DNA from: Ruegeria sp. 6PALISEP08
GTDB taxonomy: Bacteria; Pseudomonadota; Alphaproteobacteria; Rhodobacterales; Rhodobacteraceae
NCBI RefSeq assembly: GCF_001238295.1
Contig: NZ_LGXZ01000003.1
Span: 124,001-188,000 of the forward strand
Direction of reading: 5' to 3'
DNA length: 64,000 bases
Below the pieces are notes generated by a model. The model was not told where the DNA came from. It saw only the letters and a list, made by a program, of their open reading frames with translations, and searched no databases. This document shows positions 45,946 to 54,240 of the stretch, in pieces. Position 1 is the stretch's first letter; the number at the start of each line of letters is the position of its first letter. Made by a program: the position numbers and the translations under genes.

Positions 45946-47190
45946 TTAAGCTGCTTCTTCGGCGCTGCTGCTACCAAGGCTGTGAAGCGATTTCGCTAAC
46001 TTGGCGATTTCCCGGCGCAACGGGTTCTTGGCGGCAGAATTTGCCAATGGCAGACCGTGGTCGCCACTTTGCATGACTGGCTTGCCCCCGTCGGGCAATT
46101 GCAGGTCGATTGAGATCCCCAAGCTTTCGCCCATTCGCTTTACACGGCTTTTTCCATTCAAGTCGGTGAACTTTGGCGCCCGGTTCAGCGCGAAACGCAA
46201 TTTGTTGAAGGGCAGTTCCTCGGCCTGTAGCGCGCGCTTTAGGCGCAGAGCGTTCTGTGCAGATCGCATATCCAACTCAATCATGGCGAAATACACGTGC
46301 GCCGCCTGCAAGACCGTCTCGGACCACAGGACCAGCGTTTTGGGCATGTCGACAATGACGTAATCGAAATGCGTGCGCGCCATGTCGATGACGCGCTGGA
46401 TATCTTCAGGTGTGATAAGATCCAGCGGCACCATGTCGGAAGGCGATGTCAGGACTTGAAGCTTTTCTTCATATGTTTGAAGGGCTTGCGAGAACACCTC
46501 GCTGTCCATCGAATCGGTGTCCGACAACATTTCAAACACTGTTTCGCGACGTGGCAGATCCAGATACGTGGAAACAGTACCGTACTGCAGATCGAGGTCG
46601 ATCAAACAGACAGTGGGGGCATCCTTGTCGGACACACAGGAAAGTTCCCAGGCCAAATTGACGGCCATGGTGGTAGAACCGACGCCGCCGGCCAGTCCTT
46701 GAACGACAAACAAAGCGCCTTCTTTCGAATCCCCTTTTGCAAGGGGGACCGCAGCGGCCTGGGCCATGGCAACCGGATCGGGTTGCTTCATACGCTCGAT
46801 GGCTTCCTGCAACTCGCCTTCAGGCAAGGGGTAGGGGACAAACTCGTCAGCGCCTTTGCGCAGCAATTGATGCAGCGAGGCGGGAGTGACGTCTTCAGCG
46901 ATTAGAACAACTTTGATTTTCTTCTCTTTGGCCTGAGTGATGATCTCACCCATCAAAGAGAGGTTGTCTTCATCTTCGCCATCGATCGCCAACGCGACAA
47001 ACTCAAGTGTTTCGGCCTCGGGTTGGCTGAAAAAGGCCAATGCTTCTGCAAATCCCAGGTCACCCCATCGTTCGCCTAAAATGGCTTCCATATCTTCGAT
47101 CAAAAGATCGAAATTCTGGACATCCCGGCTGATTGTGCAGGCCAAAATTGCAGTATTGTCATCTTGCGGCGTCGCGCTGGTCATAAACAT
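45946..47190 (-). CDS. cpaE: TadZ/CpaE, pilus-localisation ATPase
   Basis: The 414-residue protein joins an N-terminal receiver-like domain (~1-140) and a ParA/MinD-type domain. The deviant Walker A is itself altered: AGGVGSTTMAVNLAWEL lacks the conserved lysines of KGGxGKT, as is usual in this family, so ATP handling may be atypical. It marks the pole or site of pilus assembly. GAGGA lies ahead of ATG 47190. The 193-bp region upstream (47191-47383) holds a hairpin and a motif like the one ahead of flp1. Confidence 0.9.
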   Translation of the reverse strand: MFMTSATPQDDNTAILACTISRDVQNFDLLIEDMEAILGERWGDLGFAEALAFFSQPEAETLEFVALAIDGEDEDNLSLMGEIITQAKEKKIKVVLIAEDVTPASLHQLLRKGADEFVPYPLPEGELQEAIERMKQPDPVAMAQAAAVPLAKGDSKEGALFVVQGLAGGVGSTTMAVNLAWELSCVSDKDAPTVCLIDLDLQYGTVSTYLDLPRRETVFEMLSDTDSMDSEVFSQALQTYEEKLQVLTSPSDMVPLDLITPEDIQRVIDMARTHFDYVIVDMPKTLVLWSETVLQAAHVYFAMIELDMRSAQNALRLKRALQAEELPFNKLRFALNRAPKFTDLNGKSRVKRMGESLGISIDLQLPDGGKPVMQSGDHGLPLANSAAKNPLRREIAKLAKSLHSLGSSSAEEAA

Positions 47191-47349
47191 TATCCTCGTC
47201 GTGAGGGCTCAGCATGTCATATGAACGAAATCCGCCAGTTTGATGTGCTGTCGCCCCGATACGGTCAAATTTGGCCGCAGGTCACCCTATTGTTCACAAA
47301 ATCGCTTTGAAGTTGGGCGAGAATTGGGCGCAAAAGAACCAATTGTAGG

Positions 47350-47376
47350 GAAATGGGCGACGATGTCGCCCATTTC
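47350..47376. repeat. 12-bp perfect inverted repeat between ompA-like gene and cpaE
   Basis: GAAATGGGCGAC and GTCGCCCATTTC flank GAT. It lies seven bases after the OmpA-like gene on the minus strand without a T tract, so it may be a weak terminator, an mRNA stabiliser or an operator. Confidence 0.55.
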
Positions 47377-47383
47377 GTGCGTA

Positions 47384-48016
47384 TTATTGACCCGCGTCAG
47401 CGCCCTCTGTCGCTGTAACCTGTTCAATCGTACTTTTCCAAGTCGCGCTTTCGACATATTCGCGGTAAATTACTTCGGCGTATTTACCGTCCAGCAATTG
47501 CGGGTTGCGGTCAACGAAACCTGAAACCTCAGTTACCGTTCTGCGATTGCGGCGGTCCCGGTTCGGTGTTGCGATCAACGGTTGTGTTTTGCCAAAGGAC
47601 ACGACTGCTTCAAGGCGTGAACGTGAGATACCCTGCCGTTCAAGGAAAGCCACGACTGCCTGCGCGCGGCGCATACCCAGGCTTTTGTTGTAGCTGGTCG
47701 ATCCCACTGCATCCGTATGCCCGTAAACACGGAATCGCGCTTCGGGGAACTGTTTGATCCAGTCGGCTTGTTGCAACAGAACACGTTGGGCCGATGCGTC
47801 CAGTTGCGAACTATTGAACGCAAAGTTGACCTGACTTGGCACATCTGCGGCAAAGCGGCGGCCGAGAATCTGAGCATATGTCAGTTCACCGTTCTGTACC
47901 TGGATGTTGTTCAATGTTGCGTTGCCGAATGTTCCAGCATCGATCTCGTATCCGGCCTCGCGCGTACATGCGGCGACAGCGACCGTAAGACCCAGTGTGA
48001 TGATCCACTTTTGCAT
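47384..48016 (-). CDS. OmpA-domain lipoprotein of the Tad locus
   Basis: The 210-residue product has a signal with lipobox AVAAC (~17), a ~60-residue spacer and an OmpA-like domain with peptidoglycan-binding features (NFAFNSSQLDASAQRVL, VYGHTDAVGSTSYNKSLGMRRAQAV, NRDRRNRRTV). Its position between cpaC and cpaE suggests it fixes the pilus secretin to the cell wall. AGGAGG precedes ATG 48016. Confidence 0.88.
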   Translation of the reverse strand: MQKWIITLGLTVAVAACTREAGYEIDAGTFGNATLNNIQVQNGELTYAQILGRRFAADVPSQVNFAFNSSQLDASAQRVLLQQADWIKQFPEARFRVYGHTDAVGSTSYNKSLGMRRAQAVVAFLERQGISRSRLEAVVSFGKTQPLIATPNRDRRNRRTVTEVSGFVDRNPQLLDGKYAEVIYREYVESATWKSTIEQVTATEGADAGQ

Positions 48017-48033
48017 TGGTCCGATCCTCCTGA

Positions 48034-49440
48034 TCAATCTAGGACATAGCCGTAGGAACTGCCGAAGTCTTGCCGTGCAACTTCTGATGCCCCTCCGGCG
48101 CCAGCACGCTGCGTCCGCGCTACCCTGCCATTGACGAACAGGTCAAATTCGCTGGGCGGTTTGACTCGGTCGGTCGGAAGGGCAAGTGCCTCTCCACGTG
48201 TCGGCGTAACTAGGTGCGCAGTGATGATAATCACAAGTTCGCTCTGCTGCCGCTGATAGTTGGAACTGCGGAACAAAGCACCCAGAACCGGTACATCGCC
48301 TAGCCACGGCACCTGATTGCTCAGATCTGCAAAATCATCCTGAATGAGCCCTGCAATGGCAAAGCTTTCACCATCGCGCAACTCGATCGTGGTCGTGGTT
48401 CGACGGGTGATGAAGCTGGGAACGGAATCGCCGTTGATTGTAAAATCTGAGCTTTGATCAATACTTGAAACTGCTGTTCCCATTTCAAGGTTGATCAGGT
48501 CGCCATCTACAACGCGAGGGATGAAATCTATCTCGACACCGAACGCCTTGTACTCGATGGCTACGACACCGTCATCCTGCGGCACGGGAATCGGAACCTC
48601 GCCACCCGCCAAAAACGTTGCTTCCTGCCCAGATAGGGCCGACAGATTGGGTTCAGCCAAGCTGCGGGCCAGACCTTTGCTTTCAAGCGCTTCTAGCAAC
48701 AAGCGAACCTGCGTCGAACCAGCGCCAAACCCGAACAGAATCGCTCCAGTGTTTGTTTGCACGGCCGGGATGTTGTTTGCGAGAGCGTTGTTAAGTGAAA
48801 ACTGGTTGTTGAGCGAGTTGAAACCACCAGTTACGTCTCCACCGCTGAAACCAAGCGATGCTGTCAGGCTTTTGGCGACGGAGCGGTTCATTTCCGCAAA
48901 GCGTACTTTCAGCATGACCTGCTGAACGCCACCGACCGACATCAGATTCGAAACGCGCTCAGGAGCATAGCGTTCAGCCAATTCCAGCGCGCGTGCCAGC
49001 TTGGCCGCGCTTGAAATCGTTCCAGACAACACGATGCCATCATTGGCGGTTCGAACTTCGATTGGTTCATCGGGAAGAATCTGACGCAGACGTTCCTTGA
49101 ATTCTGAAACATCGGGCGAGACTCGCACCCGGACGTTGGCCAACAGGTTGCCGGCCCCGTCAAACAGGGTCAGTGTCGTCAGGCCCGGGGCCTTACCCAG
49201 AACGTAAATGGTCCGGTCCGACAGGGATGAGATATCTGCAATGCCCGCGTTGGCAATGCTGAGCTCTGCAAAGGGTTGCTCGCTTTCAACGACGATCGCG
49301 CGATTCATCGGGACATCAAGTGTTTCCACCGTGCCCTTCTTCACCACACGCAAAGTTTCAGCCCAGGCGGAATCTCCGACAGGACTTGCTACAAGCGTCA
49401 ACCCCAGCAGGGTTGCGCTGATCCAGGAACGTAATGTCAT
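48034..49440 (-). CDS. cpaC: CpaC/RcpA outer-membrane secretin
   Basis: The 468-residue product has a signal peptide, an N-terminal pilus-assembly/BON-like region (~40-190, VRVSPDVSEFKERLRQILPDE) and the C-terminal secretin domain (LAEPNLSALSGQEATFLAGGEVPIPV, VPWLGDVPVLGALFRSS). It forms the pore for the Flp pilus. The ATG at 49440 (MTLRSWIS) gives a signal peptide; a longer start is less likely. Confidence 0.93.
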   Translation of the reverse strand: MTLRSWISATLLGLTLVASPVGDSAWAETLRVVKKGTVETLDVPMNRAIVVESEQPFAELSIANAGIADISSLSDRTIYVLGKAPGLTTLTLFDGAGNLLANVRVRVSPDVSEFKERLRQILPDEPIEVRTANDGIVLSGTISSAAKLARALELAERYAPERVSNLMSVGGVQQVMLKVRFAEMNRSVAKSLTASLGFSGGDVTGGFNSLNNQFSLNNALANNIPAVQTNTGAILFGFGAGSTQVRLLLEALESKGLARSLAEPNLSALSGQEATFLAGGEVPIPVPQDDGVVAIEYKAFGVEIDFIPRVVDGDLINLEMGTAVSSIDQSSDFTINGDSVPSFITRRTTTTIELRDGESFAIAGLIQDDFADLSNQVPWLGDVPVLGALFRSSNYQRQQSELVIIITAHLVTPTRGEALALPTDRVKPPSEFDLFVNGRVARTQRAGAGGASEVARQDFGSSYGYVLD

Positions 49441-49585
49441 GTGACCTGCCTCTCCGATCACGCCTCGTTTTTTGGGTCTTATGCCCTATGGGAAAGGAGA
49501 CTGCGCGAAATCCGAATTTATTGCAATAATCAATGGTTTCCGGAATTTTCCTTATGTGGAGAAATGGCAACATTCACAAAGAAAA

Positions 49586-49608
49586 GAGCCGCGCACACGG
49601 CGCGGCTC
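49586..49608 (-). terminator. Terminator between cpaB and cpaC
   Basis: GAGCCGCGC and GCGCGGCTC flank five bases, with TTTTCTTT following on the minus strand. It splits cpaB from cpaC. Confidence 0.88.
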
Positions 49609-49634
49609 CGATCTTGTAAGGTTCTGAATTGGCG

Positions 49635-50516
49635 TTAGTTTGTGCAGGGAATGGGCACATTTACGATCTCGCCGCCACGTCTGATGCGGGTCGTGCAAAC
49701 TTGCTCGACTTGTTTCTCTGGCTCCGGGGCTGCGTCTTGAATGCCAAGCAGCTTGCGCTGGTCGACTTCAATCGTGGATGCAACGGATTCATCTGCGACA
49801 CCCACCAGTGCCAGGGACAGTCGTCCGGAATTCTGGGCTTGCGCCAGTGCCGCAACCTGTTGCGGTGTAACTGCGACCGTAACCGTCCGTGCAATGGTTG
49901 TGTTGGCAACGTCGGAACCGGCTGTCTGGTCGACGGCAATGAGCTGAACGCTGGTTTCGATCAAACGGGTGATGCCGCCGTTGCCGTTGCCTTCCACAGT
50001 GCCGCTGGTGCCGGTCCAATAGATGTCAACATTGTCACCCGGCCGCAAAAAGCCCGACACGCCCGAGGCGACGTCAACACTGATCGCGAAGGCGCGCATT
50101 CCTTTTTCAAGGCGCGACGTCAGGCCAGCCTTTTCACCGGGTTCGGTGATCTTGACGCCCATGATCGCTTCGTCTTTTTCCATTGTCCTGAGAACAAAAC
50201 GCTCATTGGGGCCGCTTTCCGGGAACAGAGCTGTGATCTCGGAAAAGGTGCCCTCAGGAATAGCGTTTTCCGGCCAGTCCACGGCGCGGATGTCTTCTTC
50301 AGTGAGACGCTCACCGTATTTCAGCAGGCGATTCGAGACGTAAACTGTTACCGTGGGGATGACTTCGACCTGAGCATTGGCCAGCGCCTCTTCTGCGGCG
50401 AGTCTCTGAAGGGCCAGCTCGTTCTGGTAGGCCGAAATATAGTTGCGTGCCATATAGACAGCACCCCCGGCCAGAGCAACGCCGACAATCAGGACAAGTC
50501 CGAATACCGCTCGCAT
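49635..50516 (-). CDS. cpaB: CpaB/RcpC, Flp pilus assembly protein
   Basis: The 293-residue product has an N-terminal membrane anchor (FGLVLIVGVALAGGAVYMA) and an SAF-type domain (VYVSNRLLKYGERLTEEDIR), then a RcpC-like domain (GVSGFLRPGDNVDIYWTGT) that is probably periplasmic and touches the secretin. Upstream on its strand are 292 bp holding the flp2 terminator and the cpaB promoter. Confidence 0.92.
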   Translation of the reverse strand: MRAVFGLVLIVGVALAGGAVYMARNYISAYQNELALQRLAAEEALANAQVEVIPTVTVYVSNRLLKYGERLTEEDIRAVDWPENAIPEGTFSEITALFPESGPNERFVLRTMEKDEAIMGVKITEPGEKAGLTSRLEKGMRAFAISVDVASGVSGFLRPGDNVDIYWTGTSGTVEGNGNGGITRLIETSVQLIAVDQTAGSDVANTTIARTVTVAVTPQQVAALAQAQNSGRLSLALVGVADESVASTIEVDQRKLLGIQDAAPEPEKQVEQVCTTRIRRGGEIVNVPIPCTN

Positions 50517-50712
50517 GCGAGTACCTCTTTTATTGTTTGGTCGAATTCTTAGCGGCCAAGAGGTCGCTTTGAAACAGCCTAATGCCTAGCCACAAATTGT
50601 GTCGAAATGTGGGACAAAAATGTCTGATTATCAGATTTCGCGTTATCTTCAGCACAATTTGGCTCAGAAATGTCGTCCATTTGTCTGCTTTCCGCGGGAT
50701 TGCAGACGGCAA

Positions 50713-50749
50713 AAAAAACGCTGCTCCGTTGAGGGGGGCAGCGTTTTTT
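50713..50749 (-). terminator. Terminator of flp2
   Basis: AAAAAACGCTGC and GCAGCGTTTTTT form a stem with T-runs on the minus strand, about 60 bp after the flp2 stop. Confidence 0.92.
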
Positions 50750-50808
50750 GTTCAGCCAGCTCGGCACCATGTCGGGAAAAACGGGCCAATACGTAAGCCT
50801 GCTGAGCT

Positions 50809-51036
50809 TTAGTTGGTTCCCTCTGTGACAAGGCCACCGGCTGCGCTGTTTGAGCCGGTGCTGACTACAGAACTACTCATGGCCTCATTGATGTTGCCAC
50901 CCATGCCGTCAACGCTTGAGCTGATGACGAGGAAGGTCGCACCCGACAATCCTATGACCACAGCGGTTAATACCACCCAGTCAACTGTCACCGCTCCTGC
51001 TTCGTCGGACTTAAACCGATTAAGGAACCTGAGCAT
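50809..51036 (-). CDS. flp2: Flp-type IVb pilin 2
   Basis: The 75-residue prepilin has a basic leader (MLRFLNRFKSDEAG), the cut site after Gly14 and the hydrophobic assembly helix AVTVDWVVLTAVVIGLSG. Residues 5 and 6 of the mature form are Asp-Trp where most Flp pilins have Glu-Tyr. The Gly/Ser-rich tail resembles flp1. It has its own upstream motif and terminator. Confidence 0.9.
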   Translation of the reverse strand: MLRFLNRFKSDEAGAVTVDWVVLTAVVIGLSGATFLVISSSVDGMGGNINEAMSSSVVSTGSNSAAGGLVTEGTN

Positions 51037-51101
51037 GACTTTCTCTCCAATCTATTACGTATGTGTTTTCCGTAGCGTCACCCATAACTGGTTCGCTCGA
51101 A

Positions 51102-51120
51102 TGGCGGAAATCGGGCCAAA
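51102..51120 (-). promoter_or_regulatory. Upstream motif of flp2, GG-N10-GC
   Basis: On the minus strand TTTGGCCCGATTTCCGCCA, 66 bp ahead of the flp2 ATG. It matches the flp1 motif at 16 of 19 bases and keeps GG and GC ten bases apart as in sigma-54 -24/-12 promoters. Confidence 0.4.
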
Positions 51121-51280
51121 AATTGATTTTGTTGGAATGGTTGAGGGCTTCGCGCTTTTTGACAGCAATTTTGTGCAGAGACACAGATGCGGGATCGCGA
51201 CTTTTTGGGATAAGCGCCCAGCTATTCGTGCTGGTTCTAGCTCAAGTCTTTTGACTTCAAGTGGGTGGTCATGCATCGCA

Positions 51281-51311
51281 AAAAAAAGACCGCGCCAAGA
51301 AGGCGCGGTCT
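51281..51311 (-). terminator. Terminator of flp1
   Basis: AGACCGCGCC and GGCGCGGTCT flank five bases and are followed by seven Ts on the minus strand, 24 bp after the flp1 stop. Confidence 0.95.
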
Positions 51312-51334
51312 CGAATTCTTATAAAAGCAGAAGC

Positions 51335-51562
51335 TTAGTTGGAGCCTGCAGTCGTGATACCACCTGTTGCGGTGTTGCTGCCGGTGCTCAGCGACGCTGC
51401 GTTCAGCGCGGTGTTCACATCGGTAGCCAGGCCAGTCGCGCCAGCCGAAATCTGCTGGTATGCAACGGCTGCCAGGCCGATGACTGCTGCGGTCAGAACA
51501 ACCCAGTCAACTGTTACTGCGCCGTCTTCGTCTTTGCGGAAGTTCTTGATGAACTTGATCAT
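51335..51562 (-). CDS. flp1: Flp-type IVb pilin 1
   Basis: The 75-residue prepilin has the leader MIKFIKNFRKDEDG and the mature helix AVTVDWVVLTAAVIGLAA. Like flp2 it has Asp5-Trp6. It is the first gene of the Tad locus and has a strong AGGAGGG ribosome site, so it is likely the major pilin. A terminator follows it directly. Confidence 0.92.
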   Translation of the reverse strand: MIKFIKNFRKDEDGAVTVDWVVLTAAVIGLAAVAYQQISAGATGLATDVNTALNAASLSTGSNTATGGITTAGSN

Positions 51563-51679
51563 GTTACGTCCCTCCTAAAGGATCTAAAAAAGTTTAGTGA
51601 ACCTCGGCGTCTTCCAGAGCTTTCTCTCTCAGTCCGCTCCCGATCGTCTCGGTATGGGACTATGTTTGCCTGTTAGGCG

Positions 51680-51698
51680 TGGCAGGAATTGGGCCAAA
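51680..51698 (-). promoter_or_regulatory. Upstream motif of flp1, GG-N10-GC
   Basis: On the minus strand TTTGGCCCAATTCCTGCCA, 118 bp ahead of the flp1 ATG. GG and GC are ten bases apart; the flanks agree only partly with the sigma-54 consensus TGGCACG-N4-TTGCW. Confidence 0.45.
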
Positions 51699-51826
51699 CG
51701 CAGATTTTTTTTCGTGCAACTTAACTTTTTGGTCATGAAATTTGTAACACCTTGAAATAAAATGAAAAAAATTCTCCCTAAGCTGGTTCACTCATCCTTT
51801 GGCGATGCAAAATTGCGTCAAATGAG

Positions 51827-51846
51827 GCGAAATTGCCCCATTTCGC
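51827..51846. repeat. Inverted repeat upstream of the lytic transglycosylase
   Basis: GCGAAAT and ATTTCGC flank TGCCCC, about 70 bp ahead of the ATG at 51916. Candidate operator. Confidence 0.45.
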
Positions 51847-51915
51847 TTTGTTTTTCTGGCTTTGCGCGAAGATTCGGAGTTCAAATCGCCTAAAAAGAAA
51901 ACATGAGGCAGGCAA

Positions 51916-52782
51916 ATGACTCTCCGGACCGCACTTCATTGCGCCGGTGTACTGGCGTTTCTTCTATCGGGTGCCCCATCGGTTGGCGCGACCGAAGCTG
52001 AACCCCGCGGCGTGTACAAAAGGATCAAGGCCCCCAAATCCGGCGATCGTCCCCGGGTGACGGTGCAAATCACTGCGGAAGAACATGCGACACGCCCTTC
52101 AGCACCCAGCACAGGGGCAGAGATATCTGTGCCGGATGTCGTCGCACGGACAGAAGTTGCCCAACCCGTTCAACCAGAGACACAAGCCAAGCGTGATCCC
52201 AAAGGGTCGTACAAGGCGTTCTGGGACAGGATCTCGCCCGAAATCGGTCAGGGCGGGGCCGGGCGTCTTGATGCGGCTATTTCTGCCCTTGCTGCTACCA
52301 GCGTGCGGTCTCCCCGCCTGCAAACGCTTCAGAACATTGCGCAGCAGCAAGGCAAAGAGATCCTGCGTTCAACTGTTGGAACGAATGTCTCGCCAGCCCT
52401 TGTCCTGGCGGTGATCTCGGTCGAGTCCGCAGGGCGGGTGGATGCGATCAGTTCTGCGGGCGCACAGGGGCTTATGCAGCTCATGCCCGCCACGGCAGCT
52501 CGTTTCGGTGTGAAAGACAGCCTTCAGCCAGCTCAGAACATAGCCGGGGGTGTGAAGTATCTTAACTGGCTGATGGAAGAATTCGGGAATGATCCGATTC
52601 TGGTATTGGCCGGATACAACGCGGGTGAAGGTTCTGTGCGCAAGCACAGCGGCGTTCCACCCTACTCAGAAACACGGGATTATGTGCCCAAAGTTCTGGC
52701 CGCATTCCAGATCGCAAAGGCCTTGTGTGCCACGCCGCCCGATCTGATTTCTGACGGGTGCGTGTTCCAGACCTCAAACTGA
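51916..52782 (+). CDS. Lytic transglycosylase (SLT domain)
   Basis: The 288-residue product has a Sec signal peptide (cut near VGATEA, ~27), a ~110-residue linker rich in Pro/Thr, and a C-terminal SLT domain with the catalytic Glu in ISVESAGRVDAISSAGAQG, then LMQLMPATAARFGV and YNAGEGSV. It cuts peptidoglycan and may open the wall for the pilus encoded divergently, but no direct link is seen. GAGGCAGG precedes the ATG. Confidence 0.92.
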   Translation: MTLRTALHCAGVLAFLLSGAPSVGATEAEPRGVYKRIKAPKSGDRPRVTVQITAEEHATRPSAPSTGAEISVPDVVARTEVAQPVQPETQAKRDPKGSYKAFWDRISPEIGQGGAGRLDAAISALAATSVRSPRLQTLQNIAQQQGKEILRSTVGTNVSPALVLAVISVESAGRVDAISSAGAQGLMQLMPATAARFGVKDSLQPAQNIAGGVKYLNWLMEEFGNDPILVLAGYNAGEGSVRKHSGVPPYSETRDYVPKVLAAFQIAKALCATPPDLISDGCVFQTSN

Positions 52783-52783
52783 C

Positions 52784-52812
52784 TAAAGCCCGCCTTGATC
52801 CGGCGGGCCTTA
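52784..52812. terminator. Shared terminator between the transglycosylase and the CoA-transferase genes
   Basis: TAA-A-GCCCGCC and GGCGGGC-C-TTA pair with one mismatch between two convergent genes. T-runs are short on both sides. Confidence 0.7.
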
Positions 52813-52818
52813 GTTCTT

Positions 52819-53445
52819 TTAGGAAACGAGTGTCGCTTGTGTAGCTGCGCGCATCTCGTCTTCGCTGACCCCATCAGCCAGTTCGACGATCTTCAGGCCA
52901 CCTTCGACCACATCCAGCACACCCAGATTGGTGATGATGCGATCGACCACGCCTTTGCCGGTCAGTGGCAGGGTGCATTCCTTGAGAACCTTGCTGTCGC
53001 CGTGCTTGTTGGTGTGATCCATCACAACGATCACCCGGCCAACACCAGCGACCAGATCCATTGCACCGCCCATACCTTTCACCAGCTTGCCGGGAATCAT
53101 CCAGTTGGCCAGGTCGCCTTTCTCATCCACTTCCATTGCGCCCAGAATCGCTGCTGCGATTTTGCCGCCGCGGATCATGGCAAAAGATGTGGCGCTGTCG
53201 AAATATGCCGTGCGGGACAGTTCGGTGATCGTCTGCTTGCCCGCATTGATCAGGTCCGGGTCTTCTTCGCCTTCAAACGGGAAGGGGCCCATGCCCAGCA
53301 TACCGTTCTCGGATTGCAGGGTGATGTCCTTGTCACCCACATAGTTGGCCACCAGCGTCGGAATACCGATGCCGAGGTTCACATACATGCCGTCTTCCAG
53401 TTCCTCTGCCGCGCGCGCGGCCATCTGATTGCGGTCCCAGGGCAT
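52819..53445 (-). CDS. scoB: 3-oxoacid CoA-transferase subunit B
   Basis: The 208-residue beta subunit has the catalytic Glu in [10 protein letters not shown] (~49) and [19 protein letters not shown] in the middle. With subunit A it moves CoA between succinyl-CoA or acetyl-CoA and 3-oxoacids such as acetoacetate. Its ATG overlaps the stop of subunit A (TAATG). Confidence 0.92.
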   Translation of the reverse strand: MPWDRNQMAARAAEELEDGMYVNLGIGIPTLVANYVGDKDITLQSENGMLGMGPFPFEGEEDPDLINAGKQTITELSRTAYFDSATSFAMIRGGKIAAAILGAMEVDEKGDLANWMIPGKLVKGMGGAMDLVAGVGRVIVVMDHTNKHGDSKVLKECTLPLTGKGVVDRIITNLGVLDVVEGGLKIVELADGVSEDEMRAATQATLVS

Positions 53446-54149
53446 TATGCTTCCTCCTTCTTGCGGGTGGTGCGCTGTTCTATGCGCTTTTCATGGCTGC
53501 CCTGAACGATGCGATTCACATAGATGCCGGGCAGATGAATCGAGTCAGGGTCGAGCGAGCCGCGCGGAACGATCTCTTCCACTTCTGCCACGCAGATCTT
53601 ACCGCAGGTCGCCGCAGGGACGTTGAAATTCCGGGCTGTCTTGCGGAACACGAGGTTTCCTGTGTCGTCGGCTTTCCACGCCTTGACGATGGCCAGATCG
53701 GCAAAGATGCCTTCTTCAAGGATGTAGGTCTCGCCGTTGAAGTCCTTATGTTCCTTGCCATCGGCAATCACGGTGCCAACACCGGTTTTGGTATAGAAGC
53801 CGGGAATGCCGGCACCACCCGCGCGCATCCTCTCGGCCAGTGTTCCTTGCGGGTTGAATTCCAGCTCCAACTCACCGCTCAGATACTGGCGCATGAATTC
53901 AGCGTTTTCGCCGACATACGAACTGATCATCTTTTTGACTTGCTTCGTCTGCAGCAAGATGCCGATACCGAAATCGTCCACACCGGCATTGTTCGATGCA
54001 AAGCTCAGGTCTTTGACGCCCGACTCTTTTATAGCTTCAAGCAACAGTTCCGGAATGCCACACAGGCCAAAGCCGCCCGCGGCGATCAACATGCCATCCG
54101 TCAGCACCCCATCGAGCGCTTCGGTGGCATTGGCATAGATTTTTTTCAT
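53445..54149 (-). CDS. scoA: 3-oxoacid CoA-transferase subunit A
   Basis: The 234-residue alpha subunit starts [14 protein letters not shown] and has the CoA-binding [10 protein letters not shown] and [13 protein letters not shown] segments. GGGGGAG precedes ATG 54149; the frame is open 17 codons further but that part is not family-like. Substrate (succinyl- or acetyl-CoA) is not settled by sequence. Confidence 0.92.
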   Translation of the reverse strand: MKKIYANATEALDGVLTDGMLIAAGGFGLCGIPELLLEAIKESGVKDLSFASNNAGVDDFGIGILLQTKQVKKMISSYVGENAEFMRQYLSGELELEFNPQGTLAERMRAGGAGIPGFYTKTGVGTVIADGKEHKDFNGETYILEEGIFADLAIVKAWKADDTGNLVFRKTARNFNVPAATCGKICVAEVEEIVPRGSLDPDSIHLPGIYVNRIVQGSHEKRIEQRTTRKKEEA

Positions 54150-54240
54150 GGAAAACTCCCCCAATGACATGGTGATGGGCAGGTTGTGCCGCCACGTCAT
54201 TGGGAAGTCAATGAAACCAAGGGAGTGTTGGTATTTCTAC

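Larger units (their letters stand above)
51563..51915. promoter_or_regulatory. 353-bp divergent region between flp1 and the lytic transglycosylase
   Basis: No gene is seen. The flp1 side has AGGAGGG, then the GG-N10-GC motif (51680-51698). The middle (51706-51780) is AT-rich. The transglycosylase side has an inverted repeat GCGAAAT/ATTTCGC (51827-51846) with the word CCCATTTCGC, also seen near cpaE. I saw no CtrA box of the form TTAA-N7-TTAA. Confidence 0.5.

Noticed and set aside
47316..47336. Sigma-54 promoter ahead of cpaE.
   Set aside because: The sequence resembles the flp motif but lacks the GG of the -24 element, so spacing and invariant bases are not met.
51563..51915. CtrA box in the flp1-transglycosylase gap.
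   Set aside because: Only isolated TTAA-type half-sites were seen; no TTAA-N7-TTAA.
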